Assembly: GCA_031277075.1 (NCBI GenBank)
Contig: JAISLV010000009.1
Coordinates: 1-5,857, forward strand
Length of the DNA stretch: 5,857 nucleotides
Direction: 5' to 3'
Origin: Endomicrobium sp.
GTDB taxonomy: Bacteria; Elusimicrobiota; Endomicrobiia; Endomicrobiales; Endomicrobiaceae
Shown: piece after piece, positions 1-5,529 of the stretch
How positions within the stretch are numbered: position 1 is the stretch's first letter
Layout: every line of letters starts with the position of its first letter
Made by a program: the position numbers and the translations under genes
The notes under the pieces: model-generated
Told to the model about the DNA's origin: nothing
Database searches by the model: none
Seen by the model: only the letters and a program-made list of their open reading frames with translations

Positions 1-245
1 ATTAAAGCAAAAATTATATTTTGCAAAAACACGGACGCCGCGAAAAAAATTATCTCCGCGACGATAAAACTTTTCCTTACAGGCAGCAAAACTTTAAAGC
101 GTTTTCTATTTTTTTCTTCCCGCCGCGCTTTTTGGACAACAAAATCTTTCTTGTTTTTTATAAATTGAACGACGCAAAAAACAAAGAAAAACGCGGCTAA
201 AGCAAAAAACGCGCAAAATAATAAATGGATAATTGCAGTATTCAT
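1..245 (-). CDS. N-terminal fragment of a membrane protein, probably TadB-like (partial)
   Basis: An open frame begins at ATG 245-243 and runs off the left edge of the window, giving 81 residues. Residues about 4-28 are a hydrophobic helix rich in Phe and Ala. Residues 29-58 form a strongly basic stretch (KNKKDF, KARREE, NRKRFK). A second hydrophobic segment starts near residue 59. One N-terminal helix, a basic cytoplasmic loop and then more membrane segments fits the start of a TadB-type platform protein, and tadB normally follows cpaF in Tad loci. The T2SSF domain that would prove this lies outside the window, so the name rests mainly on position. No good Shine-Dalgarno sequence precedes the ATG. 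The nearest AGGAG (273-269) is 23 nt upstream, so the true start may differ. Another small Tad membrane protein remains possible. Confidence 0.45.
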   Translation of the reverse strand, partial: MNTAIIHLLFCAFFALAAFFFVFCVVQFIKNKKDFVVQKARREEKNRKRFKVLLPVRKSFIVAEIIFFAASVFLQNIIFAL

Positions 246-310
246 AATTTTAACAATAACTGCTTTTGCTCCTAGCCAAAGACTTCGTATAATATTTTAA
301 AAAACAGTTC

Positions 311-370
311 GTCGCTGCCTGCCGTCGTTTCTTTTTTGTCATAACCGAGCGTCTCTATCGGACACGACAG
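311..370 (-). repeat. Intergenic repeat, copy B
   Basis: This segment aligns without gaps to 2471-2530 at a fixed offset of 2160 nt, with 42 of 60 positions identical by hand count. The best-matched part includes TAGAGACG (minus strand) and the following GG-TATGAC core. It lies between the cpaF stop and the next gene, 66 nt upstream of that gene's ATG. Read on the minus strand in the frame of the cpaF stop it gives I-E-T-L-G-Y-D-K-K. However, differences between the copies are fewest at third codon positions, which is not the pattern of protein-coding selection. Confidence 0.55.
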
Positions 371-378
371 GCTTTTAC

Positions 379-405
379 AAATTTCAAAACTGCAGTTTTA
401 AATTT
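379..405. repeat. Imperfect palindrome downstream of cpaF
   Basis: The core AAAACTGCAGTTTT (386-399) is a perfect 14-nt palindrome. It is flanked on both sides by AAATTT (379-384 and 400-405), with one extra base on one side. As RNA it can fold into an AU-rich stem of about 11 bp closed by a TGCA loop, starting 37 nt after the cpaF stop. No U-tract follows, so it is not a classical Rho-independent terminator. It could act as a 3'-end stabilising or processing hairpin, or as a DNA-binding site. Confidence 0.5.
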
Positions 406-442
406 TCAGCCGCTCCAAAATGCCTTTTTTTCTCCATCCGCA

Positions 443-2428
443 TTATGCGTTGAAAATATTCATATCAATTTCAACGCCCGTATTTGCGGCTGTTTTTATA
501 AAGTCGGGGATAAAGCCCGTCGCTTTAAATTCGCCTTTTTGTTTCCCGTTTTCAAAACCCTGCAATTCAAAATCAAAAACTTTTTTAACTTCGTATATTT
601 TATCGTCGTCCGTTTTATTTAGAACCGATATTGACGATATTTTTCTTGAACCGTCGCAATACCTTGTAAGCTGAACTATGACGTTTACCGCAGAAGCTAT
701 TTGCGACACTATTGAGCGTTCAGGCAAATCCGCGCCCGACATTAACGTCATTGTCACAAGTCTAGATACCGCGTCTTGCGCCGAGTTTGCGTGAACGGTT
801 GACATACTGCCTTCATGCCCCGTGTTCATCGCCTGAAGCATATCGAGAGCTTCGCCTGAGCGGCACTCGCCGACTATTATTCTGTCAGGTCTCATTCTCA
901 AAGCGTTCGCCACAAGCCTTCTTATGCTTATTTCGCCCGCGCCTTCAGTAGATTTAGGACGGCTTTCTAAACGAACGACGTGTTTTTGCTGAAGCTGAAG
1001 TTCAGCGGAATCTTCAATTGTAACAAGCCTTTCGTTCTCGGGTATAAAAGACGAAACCGCGTTTAAAAGAGTGGTTTTGCCCGTGCCAGTTCCGCCTGAA
1101 ATAATTATGTTCTTCTTTAAAATCACGGCGGTTTTTAAAAACTCCGCCATCTGGGGGCTGGCGCTTCCTGCGGAAATCAGCTGCCGCGCCGACAGTTTGT
1201 TTTTCAAAAATTTTCTTATCGTAAGAACCGCGCCGTTTAACGCGATAGGTCTTATTACGGCGTTTACTCTTGAGCCGTCTTTAAGCCTTGCGTCGACTAT
1301 AGGCGAGGCTTCGTCAATATGGCGCCCTATTTGAGAAACTATTCTGTCTATAACCGTTTTTAAACGTTTTTCATCGGGAAACGACGCGCCTGTAAGCGAG
1401 AGTTTTCCTTCTTTTTCAATATAAATCATATCGGGACCGTTAATCATAATTTCCGTTACGGCGGCGTCAGACAAAAAATCTTCCAAAACGCCAAGCCCCG
1501 CCACGTCGTCGCAAAGCTCTTTATATAAACGCTCGGCGATATTTTGAGGAAGTTTTAAATCAAGTTTTTTAAGTATTTCTTCTATTTTTATTTTCGCCGT
1601 TTTTTTCAATTTTTCAGCGTCGGTTTCATCGGCGTAATCTTTCATTTTCTCAACAAGCTCGCCGTGTATTTGAGCGCTTAACTGCCTGTAGACGTCTTCT
1701 TTTTGAAAATACTCCTGCCTTTGGATTGCGGCAGGCGCGGCGCGATCTCCGTCTATAATTTCCGTCAGAGCTTTTACAAAAGAATTATTTTTGTCTCTGT
1801 AAGAATATTTCGGCGACAAAATTTGTTCCTGCGCAAACGCCGAAAAATCAGCCGTTTTAACGTCTTTAAACAGCTCGTAATTTTTTAAAATTTGACCCGT
1901 GTGAAAATCGTATCCGAGTTCAAGTTTTAAAGGAGTTATATTTAACATTCCCGTTTTAGAAGAAAATAAATCCGAAAGCGCAATCGCGTTTTTAACGGAA
2001 ATAGCGTCGGATAGAAAAGGCAGGACAATATTGGCTGAGTTTTTAGCGAGAGCAAAAACAGCGTCTGAAAGTTCGTCGGGCAGAATTACAAAAACGCGCT
2101 TATAACAGCTTGAAAGAGCCTGAACAAGATATAAAACGCCGTCTAAGTCAAGCTCTGAAATTTTTTTATTTTTTAATCCCAAAACCAAACTGACGCCGCT
2201 AGGCGAAAGAAAACTTTTAAGCATTGTAGGATTAACGCCTGAAAGCATATACAAAACGTCTTCGGCGTATTTTACGCCGTTTTTATAAATAGACCAAAAA
2301 GACTCCGAGCCTGCGACGGAAAAATCCGCAATAATATTTTCTTCGCTTTTTAAAGAACACACCGCGGACATCCCGTTTGCAATTAAAGCTCTTTGCAATG
2401 CCGCGCAAGACGGCGCGATTAAAAACAT
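443..2428 (-). CDS. cpaF: CpaF/TadA pilus secretion ATPase with an N-terminal degenerate CpaE/TadZ-like domain
   Basis: This is the cytoplasmic hexameric motor ATPase of the Tad pilus, which powers Flp pilin assembly by ATP hydrolysis. Residues about 246-661 match the family throughout: the N-terminal region with GLGVLEDFL and VTEIMINGP (311-332), GRHIDEASPIVDARL..DGSRVNAV (368-391), Walker A GGTGTGKTT (445-453), the Asp box TIEDSAELQL (470-479), a Walker B region ending in E521 (RMRPDRIIVGE), the His box GHEGSMSTVHAN (537-548), and a canonical C-terminus ending near DMNIF. Family members are usually about 450 residues; this one has 661. Residues 1-225 resemble a CpaE/TadZ MinD-like fold (SGVSLVLGL near 77, VFVILPDEL near 112, an SVKNAIALSDLF helix at 144-155), but the expected P-loop position holds APSCAALQR, without GGxGKT. 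The start has AAAGGA (2442-2437) 8 nt upstream, and an in-frame TAA lies just before it. The ATPase assignment is firm; the fused CpaE-like domain is inferred. Confidence 0.95.
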   Translation of the reverse strand: MFLIAPSCAALQRALIANGMSAVCSLKSEENIIADFSVAGSESFWSIYKNGVKYAEDVLYMLSGVNPTMLKSFLSPSGVSLVLGLKNKKISELDLDGVLYLVQALSSCYKRVFVILPDELSDAVFALAKNSANIVLPFLSDAISVKNAIALSDLFSSKTGMLNITPLKLELGYDFHTGQILKNYELFKDVKTADFSAFAQEQILSPKYSYRDKNNSFVKALTEIIDGDRAAPAAIQRQEYFQKEDVYRQLSAQIHGELVEKMKDYADETDAEKLKKTAKIKIEEILKKLDLKLPQNIAERLYKELCDDVAGLGVLEDFLSDAAVTEIMINGPDMIYIEKEGKLSLTGASFPDEKRLKTVIDRIVSQIGRHIDEASPIVDARLKDGSRVNAVIRPIALNGAVLTIRKFLKNKLSARQLISAGSASPQMAEFLKTAVILKKNIIISGGTGTGKTTLLNAVSSFIPENERLVTIEDSAELQLQQKHVVRLESRPKSTEGAGEISIRRLVANALRMRPDRIIVGECRSGEALDMLQAMNTGHEGSMSTVHANSAQDAVSRLVTMTLMSGADLPERSIVSQIASAVNVIVQLTRYCDGSRKISSISVLNKTDDDKIYEVKKVFDFELQGFENGKQKGEFKATGFIPDFIKTAANTGVEIDMNIFNA

Positions 2429-2470
2429 TATAACAATCCTTTAGACGCCTAACCTTATAAATTACAAGAC

Positions 2471-2530
2471 GGCGACGCCTATTTCCGTTCGTTTTTCGTC
2501 ATATCCAAACGTCTCTATCTGATACGGCGG
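2471..2530 (-). repeat. Intergenic repeat, copy A
   Basis: This is the partner of the repeat at 311-370: ungapped, about 70% identical, offset 2160 nt, same orientation. It occupies much of the 153-nt spacer between cpaB and cpaF and ends 42 nt before the cpaF ATG. On the minus strand, in the frame of the cpaB stop but after a further in-frame TAG (2569-2567), it reads I-E-T-F-G-Y-D-E-K and ends at TAA 2464-2462. That frame has no ATG, GTG or TTG start upstream of the repeat. The spacer also contains complementary GCGACGC and GCGTCGC stretches that could pair at long range. Confidence 0.55.
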
Positions 2531-2581
2531 CGGCTTGAATTTTAGATTGCGTATTTTATGCGCCGCCTAAGCGTCGCGCCG

Positions 2582-3415
2582 TTATTTGCCGTTAGCGTAT
2601 TTATTTATCATTTCAAGCGCTTCAAGCTGAGCGCGGCTTAAATCTTTTGACTGCCTTTCGCTTCTTAAAGGCTCGCTTACGGAAATATCTTTTACGATAT
2701 CTGAAATTTTTAAGGGCTTTGCTTCGTATTTATTATCGTCGCCCGACGGACGTATGATAAATTTAAGTTTGCTTTTATCGGCGGCTAAAATTATAGTTTG
2801 AGCTTCCTCAACAGTTACAGCCAAAGTGATAATGTTAGAAGCATCCTGCTGGCTGTCGTCGTTTTTTTTCTTCGGCGCGCCTATATAGTTTGAACCCGAC
2901 GCAAGAACTAAAATATTTTGAGCTATAACATATACGCTTTCATGATACTGCTTATTTTTATCGGCGTATCTTATTATGCATAAAACGTCAATTTTAGTCC
3001 CGGGAGTAATTACCGTCGCGCTTACATTGTCAAAATTTACCGCGATAGCTTTTAAGCCTTCAGGTATAATATTTGTTATTCCCGTCTCTTCGCTTGGGCG
3101 GGAAACTTTCGTAGAAAGAATTTGTTCGCCCTCTTCAATCGCGTTTAAAGCCGTATAAACGCTTTCGCCGTCTTTTGTAATTAAGGCGGATATTTTTGAA
3201 AAAGCTTTAGGCTGAACGTATTCTTTAGGAATAAGTTTTTCCGCAAGCATTTCTTTTTTGACTATAATGCCCGGCGTTATGCGCTGCTTTGCCACGACTA
3301 CGGAAACAGGCTCCGCCATTTTTTTGTATTTGCTTTCAATATCGGCAAGATAAGCGTAAGCAAAAAACGCCGCCGCTAAAGCAAATATTAAAGACAATAA
3401 AATTGTTTTTTTCAT
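2582..3415 (-). CDS. cpaB: CpaB/RcpC Tad pilus assembly protein
   Basis: CpaB (RcpC) is a membrane-anchored periplasmic component of Tad pilus machines. In other bacteria it is thought to work with the secretin in moving the pilus across the envelope. This 277-residue protein has a basic start (MKK) and one hydrophobic helix (about 5-24). A SAF-like segment follows: VSVVVAKQRITPG at 37-49, then EMLAEKLIPKEYV and EGEQIL at 95-100. The CpaB/RcpC domain begins with IIPEGLKAIAVNFDNV (116-131) and VITPGTKIDVL (135-145), and a later conserved block has ITLAVTVEEAQTIILAAD (196-213). Residues 181-192 are a polar linker (KKKNDDSQQ). The length is normal for the family. The start lies 4 nt after the pilin stop without a clear Shine-Dalgarno sequence, which suggests translational coupling. 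Unlike many Tad loci, no cpaC secretin follows. Confidence 0.92.
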   Translation of the reverse strand: MKKTILLSLIFALAAAFFAYAYLADIESKYKKMAEPVSVVVAKQRITPGIIVKKEMLAEKLIPKEYVQPKAFSKISALITKDGESVYTALNAIEEGEQILSTKVSRPSEETGITNIIPEGLKAIAVNFDNVSATVITPGTKIDVLCIIRYADKNKQYHESVYVIAQNILVLASGSNYIGAPKKKNDDSQQDASNIITLAVTVEEAQTIILAADKSKLKFIIRPSGDDNKYEAKPLKISDIVKDISVSEPLRSERQSKDLSRAQLEALEMINKYANGK

Positions 3416-3419
3416 AATA

Positions 3420-3605
3420 CTAGTTTTTTGTTGTTGACTTATCCGCTGTTTCTATTGTTTTAGTAGCGCTTTCAAATTTTTCTTTTACTTTACCGCCCAT
3501 TATTTTATAAGCTCCAAAAATAACGCCGACGACAACCGCGACAATCAAAATATATTCAACCATACCCTGCCCTTTGTGTCTTCTCATCCAGCTAAAATCA
3601 AACAT
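3420..3605 (-). CDS. flp: Flp-type (type IVb) prepilin
   Basis: This is the probable major pilin subunit of the Tad pilus. I chose ATG 3605-3603, which gives 61 residues, because GGGAGG lies 6 nt upstream. An upstream in-frame ATG at 3653 would place that site inside the gene and add 16 unlikely residues. The short basic leader (MFDFSWMRRHKG) is followed by QGMVEYILIVAVVVGVIFG. This is a prepilin peptidase site with cleavage expected after G12 and Glu at mature position +5, followed by Tyr and a single hydrophobic helix, as in Flp pilins. The C-terminal half is a short, polar, lysine- and threonine-rich tail (KVKEKFESATKTIETADK). It sits 4 nt before cpaB and behind its own apparent promoter, the usual place for a pilin gene at the head of a Tad operon. 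No prepilin peptidase gene is in the window. Confidence 0.88.
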   Translation of the reverse strand: MFDFSWMRRHKGQGMVEYILIVAVVVGVIFGAYKIMGGKVKEKFESATKTIETADKSTTKN

Positions 3606-3611
3606 TGAACG

Positions 3612-3620
3612 CCTCCCTTT
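3612..3620 (-). promoter_or_regulatory. Strong ribosome binding site of the flp pilin gene
   Basis: The minus strand reads AAAGGGAGG followed by a 6-nt spacer and ATG. It is the strongest Shine-Dalgarno match in the window. It sets the pilin start at 3605 and is consistent with high expression of a structural subunit. Confidence 0.75.
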
Positions 3621-3629
3621 ATTTGTCTT

Positions 3630-3658
3630 ATTATACGTATTTTGGCATAGCAAACCAT
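3630..3658 (-). promoter_or_regulatory. Candidate sigma70-type promoter for the flp-cpaB unit
   Basis: A perfect TATAAT (3635-3630, minus strand) lies between the greA terminator and the flp ribosome binding site. It would start transcription about 18-20 nt before the pilin ATG. The hexamer at 17-nt spacing is ATGGTT (3658-3653), a poor -35 match, so the promoter may need an activator or depend mainly on the -10 box. Its place directly after a terminator supports it. Confidence 0.45.
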
Positions 3659-3665
3659 TACGTTT

Positions 3666-3695
3666 AAAAAATAGGCTCTCCGTTCTTTTGAGAGC
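3666..3695 (-). terminator. Rho-independent terminator downstream of greA
   Basis: On the minus strand GCTCTC (3695-3690) pairs perfectly with GAGAGC (3680-3675) across a 9-nt loop, AAAAGAACG. CTATTTTTT follows, with six uninterrupted U residues in the RNA (3671-3666). It begins 53 nt after the greA stop and ends about 30 nt before the pilin -10 box. This separates the ispG-greA unit from the pilus unit. Confidence 0.75.
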
Positions 3696-3748
3696 GGCGT
3701 TTTACTCGGACTGTTTGTTCTTTAGCGAAAGCAAAAGTCTTTTTGCGC

Positions 3749-4213
3749 CTATCTTTCAATTTTTATAATTTTAAATTTCATTTTTCCTGCAGGAAGCTGA
3801 ACGTCTACCGTTTCGCCCTCAGAGTGTCCAAGCAAACCTTCCACCAAAGGCGACTGAACAGAAATTCTGTTGATTGAAGGGTCGGCTTCTTCAAGGTCTA
3901 CTATTTCATACTTGTATTCGTCGCCGTCTTCGTCTTGCAAAGTTACCGTAACGCCGATAAAAACTTTATCCGAAGCTATATTTAAATCTTCAATAATTTT
4001 TGCGCTGTTAATTTTTGTGTCTAATTCTACAATTCTCCTCATAATATTAGTAAGCGTTTCTTTGGCGGCGTGGTATTCGGCGTTTTCTCTTAAATCGCCG
4101 TGTTCGCGCGCTCTTGCGATTTCTTCTTGAACTTGCGGTTTTCTTTTCTGAAGTTCCTCAAGCTCTTTTATAAGTTTTTCTTTGCCAGCTTTTGTTAAAT
4201 AAATTACAGCCAT
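3749..4213 (-). CDS. greA: Transcription elongation factor GreA
   Basis: GreA enters the secondary channel of RNA polymerase and stimulates cleavage of backtracked nascent RNA. The 154-residue length is close to the usual family length (about 158). Residues 1-75 form the antiparallel coiled coil (LTKAGKEKLIKELEELQKRK). Its tip carries the acidic pair D40 and E43 in EHGDLRENAEYHAAKE, which hold the catalytic Mg2+ in characterised GreA. The C-terminal FKBP-like domain shows the family signature RISVQSPLVEGLLGHSEGE near 116-134 and VQLPAGK at 138-144. The start has GGAG (4225-4222) 8 nt upstream. The gene lies 65 nt after ispG with no clear terminator between them, so it is probably cotranscribed with ispG. 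A terminator follows it. Confidence 0.97.
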   Translation of the reverse strand: MAVIYLTKAGKEKLIKELEELQKRKPQVQEEIARAREHGDLRENAEYHAAKETLTNIMRRIVELDTKINSAKIIEDLNIASDKVFIGVTVTLQDEDGDEYKYEIVDLEEADPSINRISVQSPLVEGLLGHSEGETVDVQLPAGKMKFKIIKIER

Positions 4214-4278
4214 TGCCGTTTCTCCAAAATAAAAAATATTAATGCCAAACGTCTAAACAAAATATATCGTTCAAATGT

Positions 4279-5382
4279 TTAACTGTCTAACCGTTTAACT
4301 TCTGTTTTTATCATTTCCACAAGTTTTTTTACCCAGTCTTTAGGGTCTAAACGACCTATTATTTTACCGTTTTTAAACAACGCTCCCGTATTTTTTCCGC
4401 CCGCTATTCCAAAATCCGCGTCTTTTGCTTCGCCCGGTCCGTTCACAACGCAGCCCATAAGCGCGATTTTTAACGGCGTTTTAAGTTTTTTTAAAGATTT
4501 CATTTTTGAAACTTCATTTTCAAGCTGCGAAACTATTTTTATTAAGTCAACTTCCGTCCTTGAACACGTGGGACACGATATAATTTCTACCCCCGCGCTG
4601 CGCAGTTCCAACGATTGCAAAAGCAAATAGGCGGCTTTAACTTCTTCAACGGGGTTTGCGGTGAGAGAAATTCTTATAGTGTCGCCAAGCCCCTCGTAAA
4701 GCATTATTCCTAAACCCGCGCTTGACTTTATAGTCCCCGAAAAAATTGAACCAGACTCGGTAATTCCCAAATGTAAAGGATAATTTCTTTTACCCGCAAA
4801 AATTTTATACGCTTCAACAGTGGCGGCAATATTTGACGCCTTTAAAGAAACGGCTATGTCGTAAAATTTGAGAGATTCTAAAATTTCAATATGCTCCATA
4901 GCGGCTTTTACAAGCCCTTGCGCTCGGGCAGAATTGCCGTCTGATCCGCTTAAACCGCGAACCGATTGCAAAGAACCCGCGTTGACGCCTATTCTTATGG
5001 GAATATTTGCGGCTTTGGCTTCTTTTACAACGGCTTCAACTCTGTCTTTGCCGCCTATATTTCCCGGATTTATTCTTAGTTTGTCAACGCCTTGCCTAAT
5101 AGCTTCAAGCGCAATGCGGTAATCAAAATGAATGTCTGCGACAAGCGGAATTTTTATATTCTTTTTAATCGCGCAAACATTTTGCGCGGCTTCCATATCA
5201 GGCAAAGAAACGCGGACAATTTCGCAGCCCGCCTCTTCAAGCTCTTTAATTTGTTTAACCGTAGCTTTCCAATCGCGCGTGTCGGTATTAGTCATAGACT
5301 GCGCCGATACTGGAGACCCGCCGCCTATGACAACCCCTCCGACATTTATTTTTCTAGTCTCGTTTCTTGTGTAAAATTTCAT
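4279..5382 (-). CDS. ispG: 4-hydroxy-3-methylbut-2-en-1-yl diphosphate synthase (IspG/GcpE)
   Basis: IspG catalyses the reductive ring opening of methylerythritol cyclodiphosphate to HMBPP, the penultimate step of the MEP pathway, using a [4Fe-4S] cluster. The 367-residue protein has the short bacterial two-domain form. The TIM-barrel part includes VSAQSMTNTDT (25-35), VADIHFDYRIAL (81-92), LRINPGNIGG (102-111) and RIGVNAGSL (130-138). The C-terminal cluster domain has SCPTCSRT (C270, C273) and GCVVNGPGEA (C311). These are the three cluster ligands, and the active-site glutamate is E318. All expected residues are present. The ATG lacks a good Shine-Dalgarno sequence and no alternative in-frame start precedes it. 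It follows an rseP-like gene, as in the dxr-rseP-ispG clusters of many bacteria. Whether it uses flavodoxin or ferredoxin cannot be told. Confidence 0.97.
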   Translation of the reverse strand: MKFYTRNETRKINVGGVVIGGGSPVSAQSMTNTDTRDWKATVKQIKELEEAGCEIVRVSLPDMEAAQNVCAIKKNIKIPLVADIHFDYRIALEAIRQGVDKLRINPGNIGGKDRVEAVVKEAKAANIPIRIGVNAGSLQSVRGLSGSDGNSARAQGLVKAAMEHIEILESLKFYDIAVSLKASNIAATVEAYKIFAGKRNYPLHLGITESGSIFSGTIKSSAGLGIMLYEGLGDTIRISLTANPVEEVKAAYLLLQSLELRSAGVEIISCPTCSRTEVDLIKIVSQLENEVSKMKSLKKLKTPLKIALMGCVVNGPGEAKDADFGIAGGKNTGALFKNGKIIGRLDPKDWVKKLVEMIKTEVKRLDS

Positions 5383-5422
5383 AATTTTATGGACGTCTCT
5401 AAAAACCTATAATGTTTGTAAT

Positions 5423-5439
5423 TGCCGCAAATTTTGCGG
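5423..5439. repeat. GC-rich inverted repeat in the rseP-ispG spacer
   Basis: GCCGCAA and TTGCGGC are separated by 3 nt and form a 7-bp stem with a short loop, about 40 nt upstream of the ispG ATG. No U-tract follows on either strand, so it does not look like a complete terminator. It may affect translation or stability of the ispG message. Confidence 0.5.
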
Positions 5440-5466
5440 CAGGTCAAAGAAGAAAATGCAAGCCGT

Positions 5467-5495
5467 ATCCTAAGAGAAAGGACGGGCATTAGGAT
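5467..5495. repeat. Inverted repeat ATCCTAA/TTAGGAT in the rseP-ispG spacer
   Basis: ATCCTAA (5467-5473) and TTAGGAT (5489-5495) are perfect 7-nt inverted arms around a 15-nt loop. On the minus strand the following TTTTTAGCGATAC lies before the stem rather than after it, so this is not a minus-strand terminator. With the stem at 5423-5439 it makes the 147-nt spacer unusually structured. A regulatory role is unproven. Confidence 0.4.
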
Positions 5496-5529
5496 TTTTA
5501 GCGATACCCATATATAAGAACGCCCGCCG

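Larger units (their letters stand above)
246..442. other. Spacer between cpaF and the TadB-like gene
   Basis: This 197-nt gap is long for neighbouring genes of one pilus operon. It holds an imperfect palindrome (379-405) and one copy of a diverged 60-nt repeat (311-370). Reading on in the cpaF frame beyond its stop, a second in-frame TAA occurs at 400-398. The frame then stays open to TAG 274-272, but it has no ATG, GTG or TTG start. I see no convincing gene, terminator or RNA gene here. Confidence 0.6.

Noticed and set aside
384..443. A 19-codon frame starting at an ATG that overlaps the cpaF stop (TAATG)
   Set aside because: It looked like a coupled small gene, but it ends inside the palindrome, has no recognisable features and is not in the frame of the repeat that follows.
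420..1334. Plus-strand open frames at 420-674 and 1071-1334 opposite cpaF
   Set aside because: They lie antisense to conserved CpaF coding sequence, resemble no known protein and have no ribosome binding site of note.
3606..3653. Longer start for the pilin, adding 16 residues at the N-terminus
   Set aside because: It would place the GGGAGG site and the -10 box inside the coding region and give an unusually long prepilin leader.
4245..4254. CCAAACGTCT upstream of greA, identical to 10 nt of the repeat at 2505-2514
   Set aside because: Chance 10-nt matches are expected many times over in a window of this size, and the similarity does not extend beyond the core.
4868..5412. Several plus-strand open frames opposite ispG
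   Set aside because: Shadows of the strongly conserved ispG reading frame on the other strand.
5470..5511. Possible 13-residue leader peptide (MGIAKNPNARPFS) upstream of ispG
   Set aside because: No Shine-Dalgarno sequence, no run of codons for a regulatory amino acid, and one arm of an inverted repeat explains part of it.
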